A DNA stretch of 64,000 bases from Moniliella sp. 'wahieum'. Its lineage: Eukaryota; Basidiomycota; Moniliellomycetes; Moniliellales; Moniliellaceae. A model generated the notes under the pieces. The model did not search any database and was not told where the DNA came from. It worked only from the letters and a program-made list of their open reading frames with translations. Numbering within the stretch: the first letter of the stretch is position 1; each line of letters starts with the position of its first letter. The stretch covers positions 124,001 to 188,000 of the forward strand of contig RSEE01000050.1 of assembly GCA_003971905.1 (NCBI GenBank). Direction: 5' to 3'. This document shows, in pieces, positions 12,780 through 26,163 of the stretch. A program made the position numbers and the translations under genes.

Positions 12780-14300
12780 ATGTCCGCCAATCCGCCGGGG
12801 TCGCTTTCACCAGTCCCGGACTATGTCTTCCAGGCGGTGGAGGCGAAGCAACCGCCACGCCATCTGCTCACCTTCCTCGTGCGCCTTGTGGTCCTCTACC
12901 TCCTCTTCCTCATCACGATGCCATTTCTGCTGCCCGTGACCTTGATTTCCAATGCAGTCCCCTCGCTGCGCGCCACAAGGAGTTTTCTTACAAGACAGCT
13001 GTTCTAACTGCGCTCCTCCGCCATCTGATGCCCTACTTCCTCGTGAGCCGCTTCTTCCCGCTACCCTACGAGGAAGATGAAGGGTGGACGTCGACCTTGT
13101 TGGGTGCCTGGTTCGAGCCTTTCTTCCGCCTGATTACGTTGGGAAGTGTCGGTTGGCCACTATGGAGTACTTCGTGGGGCCTGATTCCCGTCGCGCGAAG
13201 GGATCGGGTATGGGTCGAACCGCCCCCGTTAGAATGGATGCGGGGCTTCCTGACCGTTCGGGATCCTACACGACCGGCAGAAGAGCAATGGGTCACTTCG
13301 CCCTTGTACTCGGGCCCGCCGTTGGTTCGGCCAGCCTTTGCCCGGCGCAAGGTGGCGTGCTATTGGTACTTGTCTCGTTCCACCACCCTTCCGCCCAATC
13401 CAGGCCCGGCAGTGATGCTCTATGCGCACGGGGGCGCAGGGTTGTTATTCGCCGCTGGAGATCCGTTTATGGGGTGGACGCTAGGGCGGACATTGGCGCA
13501 AGAGGCTGGGATTGATGTTTTTTCGGTGGACTATGATGTGGCGCCGTTTGCTACCCACCCAACGGCGGTTGTGCAGTTGTTTGCAGCGTACCTCTACCTC
13601 TTGCGGGTAGGCTACCACCCGTCCCAGATCTTTTTAGGGGGCGATAGCTTTGGTGGTCTCCTAATCCTCCACCTCCATCGCTACTTGACTGACGTTTGGC
13701 CCCACCTCAACGTCCCTTCCAGCTCCTCCTACCTTGCTCTGGACCCGAAGGCCTCAAAGGCAGCAATCGACGCCAAGGCCGAATCAGACCGGCGCCTGCT
13801 TAGCTCTAACCCACACGTGAACGTGCCAGGCATCTTGCTCCTCAGCCCATGTCTCCACATTGGGGATACCGGCGTCCTTTCCCGTCCCGCCGACCGCGAC
13901 GCACGACTACTTGGTTGCTAGTGTCATGCGGATGGGGGACGAGAGTGTTCGCAAAACGATTCCGGTCGAGGTGGGGAGCAGTGCTTGGGTCTCCCCGCTG
14001 CTGCTTCCGGAGAAGGAGGTGGCGCGGTTACCGCCCTTGTGGATTGGCAATGGTGGGGTGGAGCAGTTGTTGGATGAGGGACTGAGCTTAGCAGACAAGG
14101 TCAGGTCAGTCAAAGGCTCGGTCGAGCATCATCTCGCTCCTGGTATGCCGCATGATTTTTACTCCTTCCCTACCGAGCGAAGCATGGCCGTGCGCCACTA
14201 CCGCTTGATCCATGCTTGGCTAAACAAGTGCTCGGCAGCTGCCAAAAGCTCCGCCGAAACAGCAGCTTCCAGACATTTACCAGGATCTGTTAATGCTTGA
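12780..14300 (+). CDS. Membrane-anchored alpha/beta hydrolase (HSL/hydrolase-3 type)
   Basis: Probable carboxylic-ester hydrolase of the alpha/beta-hydrolase fold; substrate unknown. An N-terminal hydrophobic anchor (LVRLVVLYLLFLITMPFLLP) follows MSANPPGSLSPVPDYVFQAV. The oxyanion-hole motif is MLYAHGGAGLLFAAGD. The nucleophile elbow is FLGGDSFGGLLILHLHRYL (GxSxG variant GDSFG). VFSVDYDVAPFATHP matches the lid/strand region of hormone-sensitive-lipase-type enzymes. The last His of the triad is likely in APGMPHDFYSF, with the acidic residue upstream near WIGNGGVEQLLDEG. Frame changes at about 12965 and 13855 split it. The start at 12780 is chosen because the anchor follows directly. The membrane anchor suggests ER or lipid-droplet residence (inference). 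Confidence 0.82.
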
Positions 14301-15065
14301 GCACAAGAACCGATTTTTTGGCTTATCTATCCCAGGAGAAGATGGAGTATATAGGTGCACTGTGAGCATTCCGTTCCAAAGGACAACAGTTGTACGAACC
14401 AGGTGGGAGCCCATGGTACTAAGGTGACAGGGTCGAGAATGCACCCAAAAGAAAAGTGTCCCTCCACGTCCCCTTCCATCATCAGTCTCTTCCCTGATCT
14501 AGCATCTGTTTTGTATGTCGTAGACTGGATCTACTTTCCCCTGCCCTCTTTGGTCACAGCTATATATGCTTCCCTCGAAGCGCTACTCCTGGTATAGACC
14601 CACTCTGACAGCTCTGCCATTGTGCATGCCGCACTCAGTACAATGTGCCAATGATGACAATGTCTACGCATCCATCTAACCCACTTCTATATGCCTGTGC
14701 CCGACCGACCCGGCCCAGGTGTTTGCTACTGCCCCATATCACACGGATCTGTGCGGCGTGAGCTACTAAGCGGTATTTTGCATTTGATGCGGTCGACATG
14801 TGATAGCGGGCATAATATAACCCTTCCACAGCAGCATCTAGTCATGTGCCCCGCCTGAAAGACACCCTCAATACCAGCCGCTCTCACGCCCTCATGCTTG
14901 CCCCCCGTCTCGTCTCTCCAACCACGGCGCTCGCCTTTCTTCCCTCTCCCGCTCAGACCACCGCGCGCACGCCCCACATCCCGTTACTATATATACTAGA
15001 GTCCTTCTTTTTCTTCCACGCGCTCTGCTCTGTCGAACCGCTCTCCCCCCCACCCGACGCTGAAC
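14301..15065. other. Intergenic
   Basis: No gene seen. An ATG at 14846 opens a frame continuous with the next gene, but its leader is low-complexity and I prefer the ATG at 15066. A TATATATA stretch at 14988-14996 could serve as that gene's TATA region. Confidence 0.4.
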
Positions 15066-17806
15066 ATGTCGTCGACGTCCGAACCATTGCTTACGCTCCA
15101 TGCCCCCTCTCCTGTGGGGATCCGTCTGTGCGGCCAGTCCCATTGACAATCTTCGCGCTGAACCCAACCGAGGCAGTCCAGGTGCGCATCGCATCCGACA
15201 TCCGCTTTTCGCTCCAAGCCGTCGACTCTTCATCAGATGGCTCAAACGTACTCTTTACGAGTCAAACTGCTGCTCAGCTCAATGCGTTTCGTTCCCTCTG
15301 TCGCTTTTTCCTCCATCATGACATGCTCGTCCTTCACTCCTCTCCGGCTACGTGTGCCGATATCCAGCTCGCCCTTGTTCGGGGGCAGGCGCGGGATGCA
15401 CAACCCACTCCCCCCCCAACACCATCCATCAGTATGTACCCCTTATCAACGTAATACTTGTGATCTTGAACTTGAGACTGATCAGCACTACCAGGCCAAT
15501 TGTGGTACAACAGCAAGCCATTCACCTTTCCGGCCGCGGTGGTTCCCTTTTGTTGAGTGGACATTTCCAGGTGTCGTAACCTTACACTTGACCCCAGTAG
15601 CAAATGAAAACGAGCACGGCGCGCTGCTCACCCGCTGGACGGAGCAGGTCCCGGCTGCTACTTGGCCTCCCCGCTCTATCCCACTGGACCAGGGAGGGTC
15701 ACAGCCGTGGCGCGCATGGGCCATGCAAGCGCCCATCCTCCTCTTGGGATGGGTGGTGGCCTGGTTCGCAAGTCCGGGTCCGTTGTATGCACTGGCATTT
15801 CCTTCCGACCGTGTGCTACCCCAAGCTGAAGACAGCCCGTTCACCCCTCCTAGTCCAAATGGAGAGGGCATCCAGAAGCCGGGCCTCCTCACTCGGTTGG
15901 TTCATAGTGCACTGAAGGCCTTGTGCGCGATCGCACTCGGGTGAGGTTCCCACGCGTCCGCCCCAGTAGGGGGGTTGGCCACAAATGTTTTTCCATCTCC
16001 CCTTGATTTCCCGGCAAAGTTCAGCAGAGGAACGAGCGGCCGAATATGCAGCCAAGATGGGTTTGACCCGTCCAAAGATGCAAGAGAAGGCTTCCAATCG
16101 CTCCCCTCCGAAACCTTGGTTGCGGATTCCAGCCCCAATTCAGGTGTTTCTGTCACCTCCAAGGAGCCCCCTTCGCCTGTGGGTGTGGTGCAATTGCAGC
16201 AGGGGTCGATCCCAACGGTTTCACTAGCGTCCTCTGGTCCAGAGGGCACACAGAACCAAAACGAGCAAACACAAGAAGAGCAATTTTTTCCTCCTACCTT
16301 GTCGTCCATCACGAAGCAGACGGGGGAAGAAGGTGGTGATGAAATTCAGCAGATCGTCCCTTTGGGCGTGCGGGGTCGTCACTACTTGAGGACAGTCCTG
16401 CCACTCTTCCTTCAAGCATGGAGAAATAGACGGATCAAAAAACAGGATGAATGCGCCCCCGTCTCATCCTTCATTTGGCTGGAAGGAAGCAGCCGTACGG
16501 GACTGGACACCTCGCGTACCCTTGGGTGTAAAGAATGATCGGATTTGGGGGTATATACACAGCAAGACCGACCCTGCTCAACAGGTGAAAGACGATGAAT
16601 TTCCTCCCGGTCCAGTTCAAGTCAAACAATTCCCTCGTCTCCCCTTTCTGAATCCCTATGGTGATGAAAGCTTTCAGGACAGTTGCAGCATCACCCCTTT
16701 AACTTCTGCAATGGCACAGGAACGACATTTGCCCCTGCTTCCTCTGTCACACGTACATGCGAGGAAAGCAAGCTATTTGGCCGTTGTACCTCACTACTAC
16801 CCATGGTGGAAACAGAACCAACCTTTGTCCTTCTTCTAATGGCATAAGAAGGCTTTCTTCCTGCCAAGGGACAGGGACCCAATGCCATTTTCGTACTGTG
16901 CGGTGATCCATCCACTTTTGCTCCAGCGGCTGGCTCGCCAACGGCGGTGGACCCCTTTGTTGGTCATACGAATGGCGGTAGTACACCCGCTAATACCAAG
17001 GCAACTGCGTCTGATACGTCTTTTACATCCACTACGTCTACCAAAACGGAGCAAAGCTTCAACATCGAAAACTCACCCACTCTGTCTGGCTCAACAGTTG
17101 ACCAGAGGAAGTGGCGGGGAAGAGTACGTCGGTTCCTTGTGAAGGATGGATTAGTGGCCGCAAAAAGAGACTAGCGCCTGCTCTCATCGCAGAGGGTAAA
17201 CGGTATTGGGCCCTCCACCAGCCCGTACAACAGACGGACTGGAGGGCACCCTTATTTTCCCTGTCGAGTCGCGCGTGGCCCACGTATTACCCCTATGCTA
17301 TTGGTGGTTGGTGCACGCCAAGTCGGGGCCGCACCTCCGCCTGCCGAGGAGAAACGCGTTCATATGACTAAGATGAAGTGGAAGAGGGCTATCTCGACCA
17401 TGTGCTCGCCAGCACTAAGCAGCCAGAGGAGGCAGTGGTTTCGGTTTGCTTGACGTCCTCATCTCATCCAGATTTAGACTCTATTGGTCCCATACGGACG
17501 ACTGTGGCTTCATCGGAAATAGGGTCACCACCTCAAGTGGAGAAAACCCAGCGTGATACGGCCGGTACGCTTTCCTCGCCCGTTTTGGATGGCTGCGCTA
17601 CGGCAGGAGAGCAAGAGGCCACTGAAGCCGGCCCGGACACTCATGGGGGTGAACATGGGCCTGGCCATCCCCTCTCCACGGCTGGTCCACCGCCTACATA
17701 TACCGGACTAAGCCGTTCATCCAAAAGGGAAAGAACCGGTCTGGGTCTGGCGGACGAAAGGGCAAGAAATCCCGTGGGAAGCATTAAGGAGATCGTTACA
17801 CCGTAA
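15066..17806 (+). CDS. Large unrecognised protein, several frameshifts
   Basis: Not recognised. A chain of plus-strand frames with coding character: MSSTSEPLLTLHAPSPVGIR, then IASDIRFSLQAVDSSSDGSN and NAFRSLCRFFLHHDMLVLHS. A probable intron starts at GTATGT near 15432. Next come a segment with one likely TM helix (APILLLGWVVAWFASPGPLY), a Ser/Pro/Gln-rich linker (15975-16330), LRTVLPLFLQAWRNRRIKKQ, VPLGVKNDRIWGYIHSKTD, a basic stretch near 17110 (RKWRGRVRRFLVKDGLV) and a Ser/Thr-rich tail ending at 17806. At least four frame changes are needed. The single helix and basic segments suggest a membrane-associated protein, but no family is claimed. It could be two adjacent genes. Confidence 0.5.
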
Positions 17807-20161
17807 TTTAGCTTCCTCAACAGGCGATTATCGATCTGAGCCTCGGGCCCCATAAGACAGTTCCTTTTGTTCCTAACTCTCTTCTTGACTCCCTTTCACC
17901 CTACCCTATCATTCACACGCCTCGACCGTGCGTCTAGATTCGTTCGCCACTGTGATATACCTGCCTGTTTATTGAAGATTGTTGATTCTCGTACCTGTAT
18001 CTTCCGAAGTAGCTTGTCCGGCTCTAATTGTGCGAAGCACACACAGATGGGCCCGCCTTGCTCGCGTGATTGATTGTTCTGTGGATGCTGTCTCCCAGAG
18101 GGGCACCTACCTTTATCCCAGCATGAGAGCAGCAGCAGCCCTATAAACGGTATTAAACGTCCGCTCCTTTCTTCGTATCTCGTCTGAACTGGGTAGTACC
18201 CCCAGACGCCTTGGCTGATTGGGTAGTGTCCTTTAGCATAACGTGAATAGCAAGCGTCCCTGCGCTAGGGCTGAAAACGTGACCTCCCTGTAGACCATCC
18301 CGCACACATTTCACAACAGGAGATTGTATATACACTTGCGCCTAATTTTTTTGTCAGTGTGTTCCTCCATTGGATGGCCTTTTACAATGCACAAACAGGT
18401 GGTGGTCGGAGTGTGTTTTGGCCGCTACGTAATAGCCACCCCCCAAAAACTGCTTGTACGGCCTGGCCTCTTTTCTCCTCCTCACACTGTTGTGTATATC
18501 GCAGGTCACACACGTGAGAGGCAGGTTAAAGTACAGCACACGTCGATCTTTGATGGGTGGGCTTGAAATTTGAAGGATGATCGATGATGCAGATTGATGC
18601 AATAGAGAAGGCAGTCGCAGAGCCAGAGGTGGCGGGGCATGGGGGGGATATATAAATTCGTAAGACGGCTGGTTGGGTCGACTGCAAAGCTCTCAGCTTG
18701 GCAGCGTGATTTGCTGTTACATGGTATCGATTATCGATCATGCCCCCGCCTCTTCTCTCTCTGCATGTGGCCGACAGGGCGACGAGGATGGTCCATGATT
18801 GATTCGATTGAATATTGATGGTGGTGAGTTGCATGAGTCAAGCTAGTCACTAGTCACTAGTCATGATGCATGTCGGTCCGATGATTGAGATGATCAATGA
18901 CGCTGACGTCGATGACATGTGACATGTGACAGGTGCCAATGTGACATGGACCTCTCGACGACACGATGACATGCGTTGGCTGACCAGCTGACTCGACCGC
19001 ATACCGCAGGAAGCAACGAGCCCATTGCCCCGCCTGGGCGCCAAGCGCCGAGACAGGTGCCTGAAGCGTAATGCACTACTGCCAAATCAGTCTACGGACC
19101 TATACCTGGGTTAGATCTTAGATCCTAAGCCTTACAAATTCAAAGCAAATGGTTCAATTCAACGTTCAACGTTCAGTTCAAGTTCAACGTTCACGCTCAC
19201 GCGTCACGTTCAACGTGTATATGCAGGCCCCACGCTAGGACAAGCAAACAGGCTGGGACCTCCGCCTGAGGCCGGAGGACTTGGCTCAGGCGCTCAGGCC
19301 TGCTGATCCCGGTGGCAGGAAGTACAAAAAGTACTGAGACCCAGTGCTCAATATGCATGCTTGGCGTCCCTGTCACGTGTCACGTCACAGGCCACATGTC
19401 ACAGGTCACATGTCATACTGCTTGATGCTCAATAGCATTGAGGCCAACATTTGCCCCAAGGAGGCACACGAAGATGGATGGAAAAGGGGTGCAGCAAGCC
19501 ACAACAGCCACGCCGGGGCTAACCAGCAACTATAGCTAACTACTTGGATCAATCGATCAGGCCTGAGCGCCTGAGCCTCAGGATCAAATCAGAAGTGGAG
19601 AAGACGCATCTAGTCGTAGGCAAAGAAGCACTAAAAGTACAAGATCATCGATCTGGGAACAGTTTGAATTGAGACCACACAGGTCTTCGGGTTCGTTCGT
19701 TTTCGTGACGCGGACAACTGGAGCCATCCTATCAGTGTATCAGGTATCTGGCCTCAGGTCTTTCCTTGTTCCTTGGAAGGTTGGCCTTATTAGTTGGAAT
19801 GGAAAGAGTCCGACCAACGATGATCGATGAGGACCCAAAAGCAAACGTCTTGGTACGAGGTGATCCACATGACATAGGGTGGCAGGCGCGGCACGCATCG
19901 AAAGGGGCTTCAGAGCATATCGTGTTTATGATGCTCTTTGACAGCCTAGACGCTTGACCAGTTGGACCAGCTTCAGCCTGACCGCCAGCTCCTCCACCCT
20001 TCCTTGCGCGTCCGTGCCCCAAACGATGCGCATGCATGGGGAATTGTGTCGCAGACCCGAGTCCGTGAGGCTCCAACCAACGGCGAACGAGAATAGCGGA
20101 ATAGTGGACAAACAGGGTTGGGCCTCTCGCTTGCCATGAACAACACGACTGCATGACAAAC
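17807..20161. repeat. Gene-poor spacer with short dispersed repeats
   Basis: No gene supported. The DNA is made of recurring short words: CTAGTCACTAGTCACTAGTC (18842-18861), CATGTGACATGTGACA (18915-18930), CAACGTTCA repeats (19158-19215) and CACGTGTCACGTCACA (19374-19389). The CATGTGACA and TCACGTG words are near-palindromic. A minus-strand frame at 19732-20496 overlaps the zinc-finger gene's 3' side in another frame and was not called. Confidence 0.45.
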
Positions 20162-21687
20162 CTAGATAAGCCTGGCGAGCATTGGGGTGCAGCCAGATGG
20201 GTAAAGCAATGAGGCGGGCTTAAGGCTTCGCCGTGCGCGGACATCCACGATCCGTTCCACCCAGTCCGTAGGCGCACCTTCACGGATGATATGGAGACGG
20301 TAATGCCTGCGGGCATCGTACTTGCGTGCGAATGCCTTGTGGCACGACGCATCGGGACAAACAAACGGCCGCGGATGGTCGGGCTCATGGACCGTCTCGT
20401 GTGCCAGGCGGTTGTAGTTGCGGGTAAACACTTTGCCACACTTGGGCACGGGAAGCGTGCGTCCTGGTTCCGTCTCCGAGGGGGCGAACGCCGCACCTTG
20501 CTCCGTCGTGCCGAGATAAGCCAGTTGCCTTGCTCGACGCTGCGCTCCTTGTACGCCCAGCTGTAGAGCCAGGACTACTGGGCGCAATCGATTTGCCCTC
20601 GGTCAAGCTCGGCGTCGCCGCCGTGACCGTCGCATCCTCTCCACTCTCACAGAGAGAAGGCTCTAGCCCCTCCTCCTGCGTAGGCGATTCGATGAGATTC
20701 AGGGTTGAGACGGAGGCATTGTCCGATGTGCCTGGGAAGGTAGCACTGGTAGGTGTCATGGTGGTAACCGAAGATTCATCCACCGTCTCTGCCAGGGCTA
20801 AAGAAAGGTCAGCTTCGTGTCGTGCACAACACTAGACACTCAAGAACGTACCGCAGCCAACTCGTTCAATGCTGTACCGGTAAGCGGGGAGAAGCAACTG
20901 CTCGAAAGGGGCGGTACGGTAAAGGCCGAAGGGGTGCAGCGCACGACTCGCCGAAACCGAGGGCAGGGGGGAGTAGGAGGGAAAAGCACTGATGGAACGG
21001 CGGAAATTATAGGCAACAGCAAATCAAACATGCTTGCATTGGTATTCTGAGGAGGTTGGTTGGGGTGGGCAGGAAAGAGGTGTTGGATTGGAGGAAAGGG
21101 TTGAAAGACGAGGTGGTCGTCGGTGCTTGCATGCCCAAGTACGTTTCATCCCCCGAGCGGCGGGGACATGTCGGGCAGCGTGGCAAACAAATCGGGGCTC
21201 ATGTTGCTCAGGCTAGTGGAGCTGGACAGGCCGGGGGTGGAGTGCGGCGAGGCGTAGCCATCTGGTCCTTATTCGGCAGGCGGTCCGAGAGGGCGAGAGC
21301 CAGCCCATCGAGGTGGGGGGAGTGGATGGTTGACAAGGGTGTCGGGCGTGGATAGACTGTCGGAGCTGCTGGAGCAGATGAAGTTGAGTGGAGAGATGGG
21401 ACAGAGACGGGCGGGTGGCGCGCATGGACGGGGAGCAAGACATGGCCTAATAGCGCGGGCGAGGGCGAAGGCGAGGGCGACACGGATGAAGGGGTGTAGA
21501 GGGAGAAGCGAGACAATCCAATGAGCACAGGCCCGACGAAATCCTCGTGGAGCGTCTGGGAAGCAGAACGGGAGGCAGGAGGTGGGGCGGGCCGGCGGCT
21601 GGGAGGGTGGGGCGGGCTGCGATATGCAGTTTTCTCACCCCGTGGGAGTAGCTTATACTCGTTAGCACCGAAATGGCCGGCACACAC
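20162..21687 (-). CDS. C2H2 zinc-finger transcription factor
   Basis: Probable DNA-binding regulator in the nucleus. Near the C-terminus are two adjacent C2H2 fingers: a first with CGKVFTRNYNRLAHETVH (its first Cys lies just upstream, obscured by a frame change) and a second with CPDASCHKAFARKYDARRHY followed by RLH. A basic tail VDVRARRSLK follows and the frame ends at 20162. The upstream part is long and Ser/Thr/Pro-rich, as in fungal activators (SSVTTMTPTSATFPGTSD; LSTIHSPHLDGLALALSDRL). Exons join through at least one intron near 20800-20850, and frame changes occur near 20440 and 21140. The start at 21687 is tentative. Targets are unknown; a Swi5/Ace2-like role is possible but not shown. 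Confidence 0.7.
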
Positions 21688-23841
21688 GCACCTCCGTGGA
21701 CCACCCGGGCGGGGGGGGGGGGGGGGGCACGGGGCCAGTCAGGCCCCAGCGTGTCCTGGCGGCCGACAGACGACGCATGACCGGGATCAGGCGCCCCATG
21801 GGTGATCTACACAACCGCTGATTCGGAGGAGGCAAATGTAATGACTGATTGGTCATTGGTTCTCGGTCAGCCTGACCGGCCCTACCGGTGAGCGTCATCT
21901 CTCTCTCTGCTGCTCCGATCATTTCGATCATCCGGTCACTGGTCACCGGCCGGTCACCGGTCACTGAAGAGGCCATCTGGGCACGCGTCCCGCATCACGC
22001 GGCCGTGCTCGCGACTGTGGCAGGACGCACCGGTCCTCCGCCCTCGACCGCCGACCACTGTGGCCATCGCGGTCATCCATCCTCGATCCTGATGCTCTCG
22101 GTCATCAGCGTGACGAACGAACGGCTCGGCCAAAGTCGCGTCACATGTTCATGTCATCACACATCGTGTGGGCCATGCCCCCGGCCTGCGAGCAAGACCT
22201 GGGCATTGTCGCTGACATCCCGGCCGGGGAACCCACGGACGGCAGGGGGCAGTCAGGCAGAGAGAGAGCAGGATGGCTGCGGTCGCCCGTGCCCCTGACC
22301 GGTGACCGGTGACCCAGGTGTAGAGTTTGGAAGGCCTCGGGCCTGCCTCTGATTTTTTGCTCGTTGACATTTTTGACATGGACCGTTGGACATTACTGAC
22401 TGCTGTTTTCGAAATGAGACCGACATCAGCCACGCGAGAGCGCGGTGCACCGCGCCATGGTGAAGAACCCAATGGCTGGCACTGCCTTCGATTGACACGC
22501 CCGCTCCGTCAATACGCCAAGTGCATCACGGATACCAGGCGGGAATTATGCACCGTCTGCATATCATGGAAATGATTCTTCACCATCCCGCATTATATGC
22601 AGTTCCCCGGGAAAAATTAAACGCCACATGCCACTCCCCGCTTCCCAACAAGGAGAAATAGGATGCGTGTGTCTTTGTCATCGATCGCGAATATCGTAGT
22701 TGGTATTAAAACCGAGACCAGCTCTCCACGCAGTCCACACCTCGTTTGCTTCAAAAACCCGCTGGCAGGTGCGATGCGATATCCGTCTCCTTGCCAGTGA
22801 CACGCCATTAAACATTAAACATTGTGAATCTTGCGACCAGATACTTCCGAACGCGTCGAACTCGACTCAATCTATAGCTCTGATTACGATTAGGCAGGGG
22901 CACACGAGAACCACTTCGACCAACAGACTCGCCCATCCACCACGAGAACCGAATAGATGGTGTTTTAGTACCGTAGCTAATCATATGCTGTGGTCATTGC
23001 ATTTACAAAGCTTTTAAGGGTGGGAAAAAAGAAACGCGCTCTATTAAAACCGAGCGCGTGTATTATGGTGCCTAACGCCGATTTACCGAGGAAGGCGCCA
23101 GACGGCAACTCGGCTGCCCACCTAAACCCGATGGGCTTGGGTGCGGCGCCAGGCTACGAACTGTAACATACAAAGCCTTCTGAAGGCTTGAGAAGCTTGG
23201 AGCTCTTGAAGTAGGTGATGCATGATGCGCTCTTTGAAGCTCCAAGCTTCAAACGGAACAGTGCATTGAGTTTCAGTCTCTTTCTCGGGCCGCGGCGCCA
23301 CGGTGACGCGTCAGCGCTCGGCGAGCATAATAGCCGCGTGGTATCTAACACGCAGTAGCGCATCTATCGCCTATCTGCCTTCCTCATCCTTAGTGAACTT
23401 CCTCCCCCTCGCACTGCGCCACTCGATGCGAGTGTGAGCGATGGTAGCGTCAGCGTCCGGGATGCATGGGTACATGAGAAAACCAAGGAGCGTGGCCAAT
23501 AGGCTCACTTAGTAGTTGGTTTGGATAGGGTCTGGAGAAAAAGAGGTGCAAGATCCAAGACGGAGAGCCTGGAAGAGCCAAAAGTCCGTTACCCGGTTTC
23601 GTGCCAGATGAGATCTAGATCCAGGTCTCATCGACTTCAAGCTTCAGTCCTCGTGTGTGTCTCAACAACAACGTATCATAAACTAGGTACAACGGGGACA
23701 ACGCGACAACGATCAATGGTCCCAACAGACGCTCTGAAAGCCACACAGTCAGAGAGGTCATCGATTTCTCGGCCCGAGCGGCATATACCGGCCTGCATGA
23801 CATGCATGACCTGCGTCATGTGACTAGTGACTAGCACGACA

Positions 23842-23915
23842 TACACGTCCTACGACCATTATGACGTACACGACCAGCAAGACGTACAACCAGCATGACC
23901 TACACGGCCCAGCGT
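23842..23915. repeat. Imperfect tandem array, unit about 17-19 bp
   Basis: Four imperfect copies of a unit like GACGTACACGACCAGCA (variants ACGTCCTACGACCATTAT, GACGTACAACCAGCAT, GACCTACACGGCCCAGC). The divergence between copies is more than sequencing error alone would give. Confidence 0.55.
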
Positions 23916-26119
23916 AATGCATAACCTGTGCATGATCTGCTTGTGGCAAACCGTGGAGAAAAGATGAGGCCATTCTAGGAGAACTGTGATCATGCGTGAT
24001 GTGGAGTACGAGATCCCGATTGGGCATGGACGTGTGGGGCTGCCCGCGGGGGGAGCCCGCGCTGGTAGTGACTAGTGACTACTGAGTGTACGCAGTGGCA
24101 AGTCATTCAGTCAGTATTCAGTTGACTACTCAGTTACTCAGTAGTGAACAGGGCGGGTTTCAGACCAGGGAGGACTGTGGGTCGCTATATATATGCACGA
24201 GGAGACCATCGGGCCTCCGGCACGGTCAGTTAGGGCTTCGGTGATAGATGATGGACGGAACGGTGGCAGGCTGTGGCGCAACAGACCACAGGCTGCCAGC
24301 CCGCAGCTCGGCGGGGAAGACCTGGAAGACCCACTGGTTCAAGGTTCAAACGTAGTTCAAGCTCAAGCCCAGTTCATCTTTACCGCATGAAGGGCAACAC
24401 CGCGGAGGGGCATTCCGTGGTTTCAATGACACGGACGGGTGTTGTGGGAGGTAGAATAGTCAAAAAGTCTATATTCAGTACTGAACTCAGTGTGTAATCA
24501 GTACTCCCAGAATACTGGAGGGTGTGGCCCTTTGGAGAGATCAAAGACTTCCTTTTTTGGACGTTGGACGTGGCACTTCGTATGTTTTATTATCCTTGGC
24601 TGTGGACATTGAACTTGTGGGACTGATACATTAGCAGTGGGTTGAACGTGTTGGAGACGTCCTCGAAGCGTTGAAGCTTGAAGCTTGAAAAGCGTCTTCA
24701 AGGAGAGCCGCATAAATGGATTGTTTAACCCGCCGCGGGTGCCAGATATGTGTGCCTCCCAAACGACAACCCCATTGTGTGTCGTGTGGGAAAATGCGCG
24801 TTTTTTTGCGCGACCCCAACTAAGGCTAGTATAACCGCGGTGCCTCCACCCCCAAAGTCAGAGAGTTGAGGAAATCAACGATGAAACAACTGGATAGCCC
24901 AAAAACTTGAGAACAGTCAACGCGCCCGTGAAGGTCGTATAGCCACAAAAGCCACAACCCAATGCCTACAACAGTCCTCAGGCCTCACAGCAGCCCACAC
25001 GTGTGTGTAGTTCCCCCCCGGGGCTAGGCCCTAGGGTTGTCGGTTAGGCTGCTGATGGCGCTGATGCTGATGACCTGCATCAGCGCCATTTGATGAAAAC
25101 GCGTAATCACAGTGTAGTTAAGCGCGTAACGTGTATTAACACGTACACGTAATAAAACACCACACCACAGAAAATGTCATCGGTTGAGCATTGTGATGCA
25201 CATGTGACCGATCCTCGCGGGCAGGGTCCGAGATATGAGAATTTCAATGGACCCCTAATTGCGCGAGGGGTTGATACTGCAGTGCTGTTTTTCTTCGGTT
25301 GGAGAGTGGAACAGATATTGCGCGCACAACACAGCAAGACGAGTTCGTAATACCGTGCAAAGGGTGAGCGCGGCAAAAAATGCTCTACGACCGTAGGGAC
25401 CCAAGGATTTCGGTGGAGAACCTCTGGAAATGTAGATGGCAATGCAATCGCGGTGGGGGCTGTCAAGGCCTAAAGCCTTTTGCCCCTAGAGGAGACTGTG
25501 GTGTTGGAACAAGCCGACGGAGTATAGGCGTGAGGCTTCGGAGGCCAAATTGGACAAATAAGGGGAAAAGGGTGATAATCAACAAGGCCTACGGCCTAAG
25601 GCGCCTTGGCCAATGTAACCAACCCGGCCAGGCACGCTTATCATGATGGAATTACATGGACAGATCCACATCTACAGCCATCTAGAGCTGTTGAATTGAC
25701 GGATACTGCATGATGCGTGATGCGTGATGCATGATGATGATCATATTGTCGCTGCCTGTCTCAAAACATCATCGTGTCATCGAGTCTGCCACCACGTATC
25801 ACACATGCCATTGACAGACATCCCCACACACAGACGCCATCAACGCATCCCCTTTTCCAAGATACACGCGCACGATAAACGGAAAGCCTCTCCAGTGCCT
25901 TGACTCGCTGATTCTTCGAGGCTGACGCTGACCGCTGAGAGACTCATCGGCCGACGTTCCCCGTTCAGCCAAACACTGGCCCAGAGCGCGCTGCATTCCC
26001 ACAGACAATTGCTATACGAGGTTTGAAATTTGATCATCTCATCGATCCTCTGAATCTGATTGATCATCTCAAAAGATCTCAGATCCCAGAATCGCCTACC
26101 AGAGATCTCAAGTTGAGAC

Positions 26120-26163
26120 TTCAAGCTTCAAGCTTCAAGCTTCAAGCTTCTCAAGCTTCAAGT
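26120..26163. repeat. AAGCTTC short tandem repeat
   Basis: A 7-bp unit TCAAGCT is repeated about five to six times, containing overlapping AAGCTT palindromes. Related words lie on both strands elsewhere in the spacer. Confidence 0.7.

Noticed and set aside
19732-20496. 254-residue minus-strand frame
   Set aside because: Overlaps the zinc-finger gene in a different frame; the finger frame carries the conserved C2H2 pattern.
21711-21727. Run of 17 G as a telomere or G-quadruplex locus
   Set aside because: A single homopolymer without repeated G-tracts or telomere units, whose length is unreliable in this assembly.
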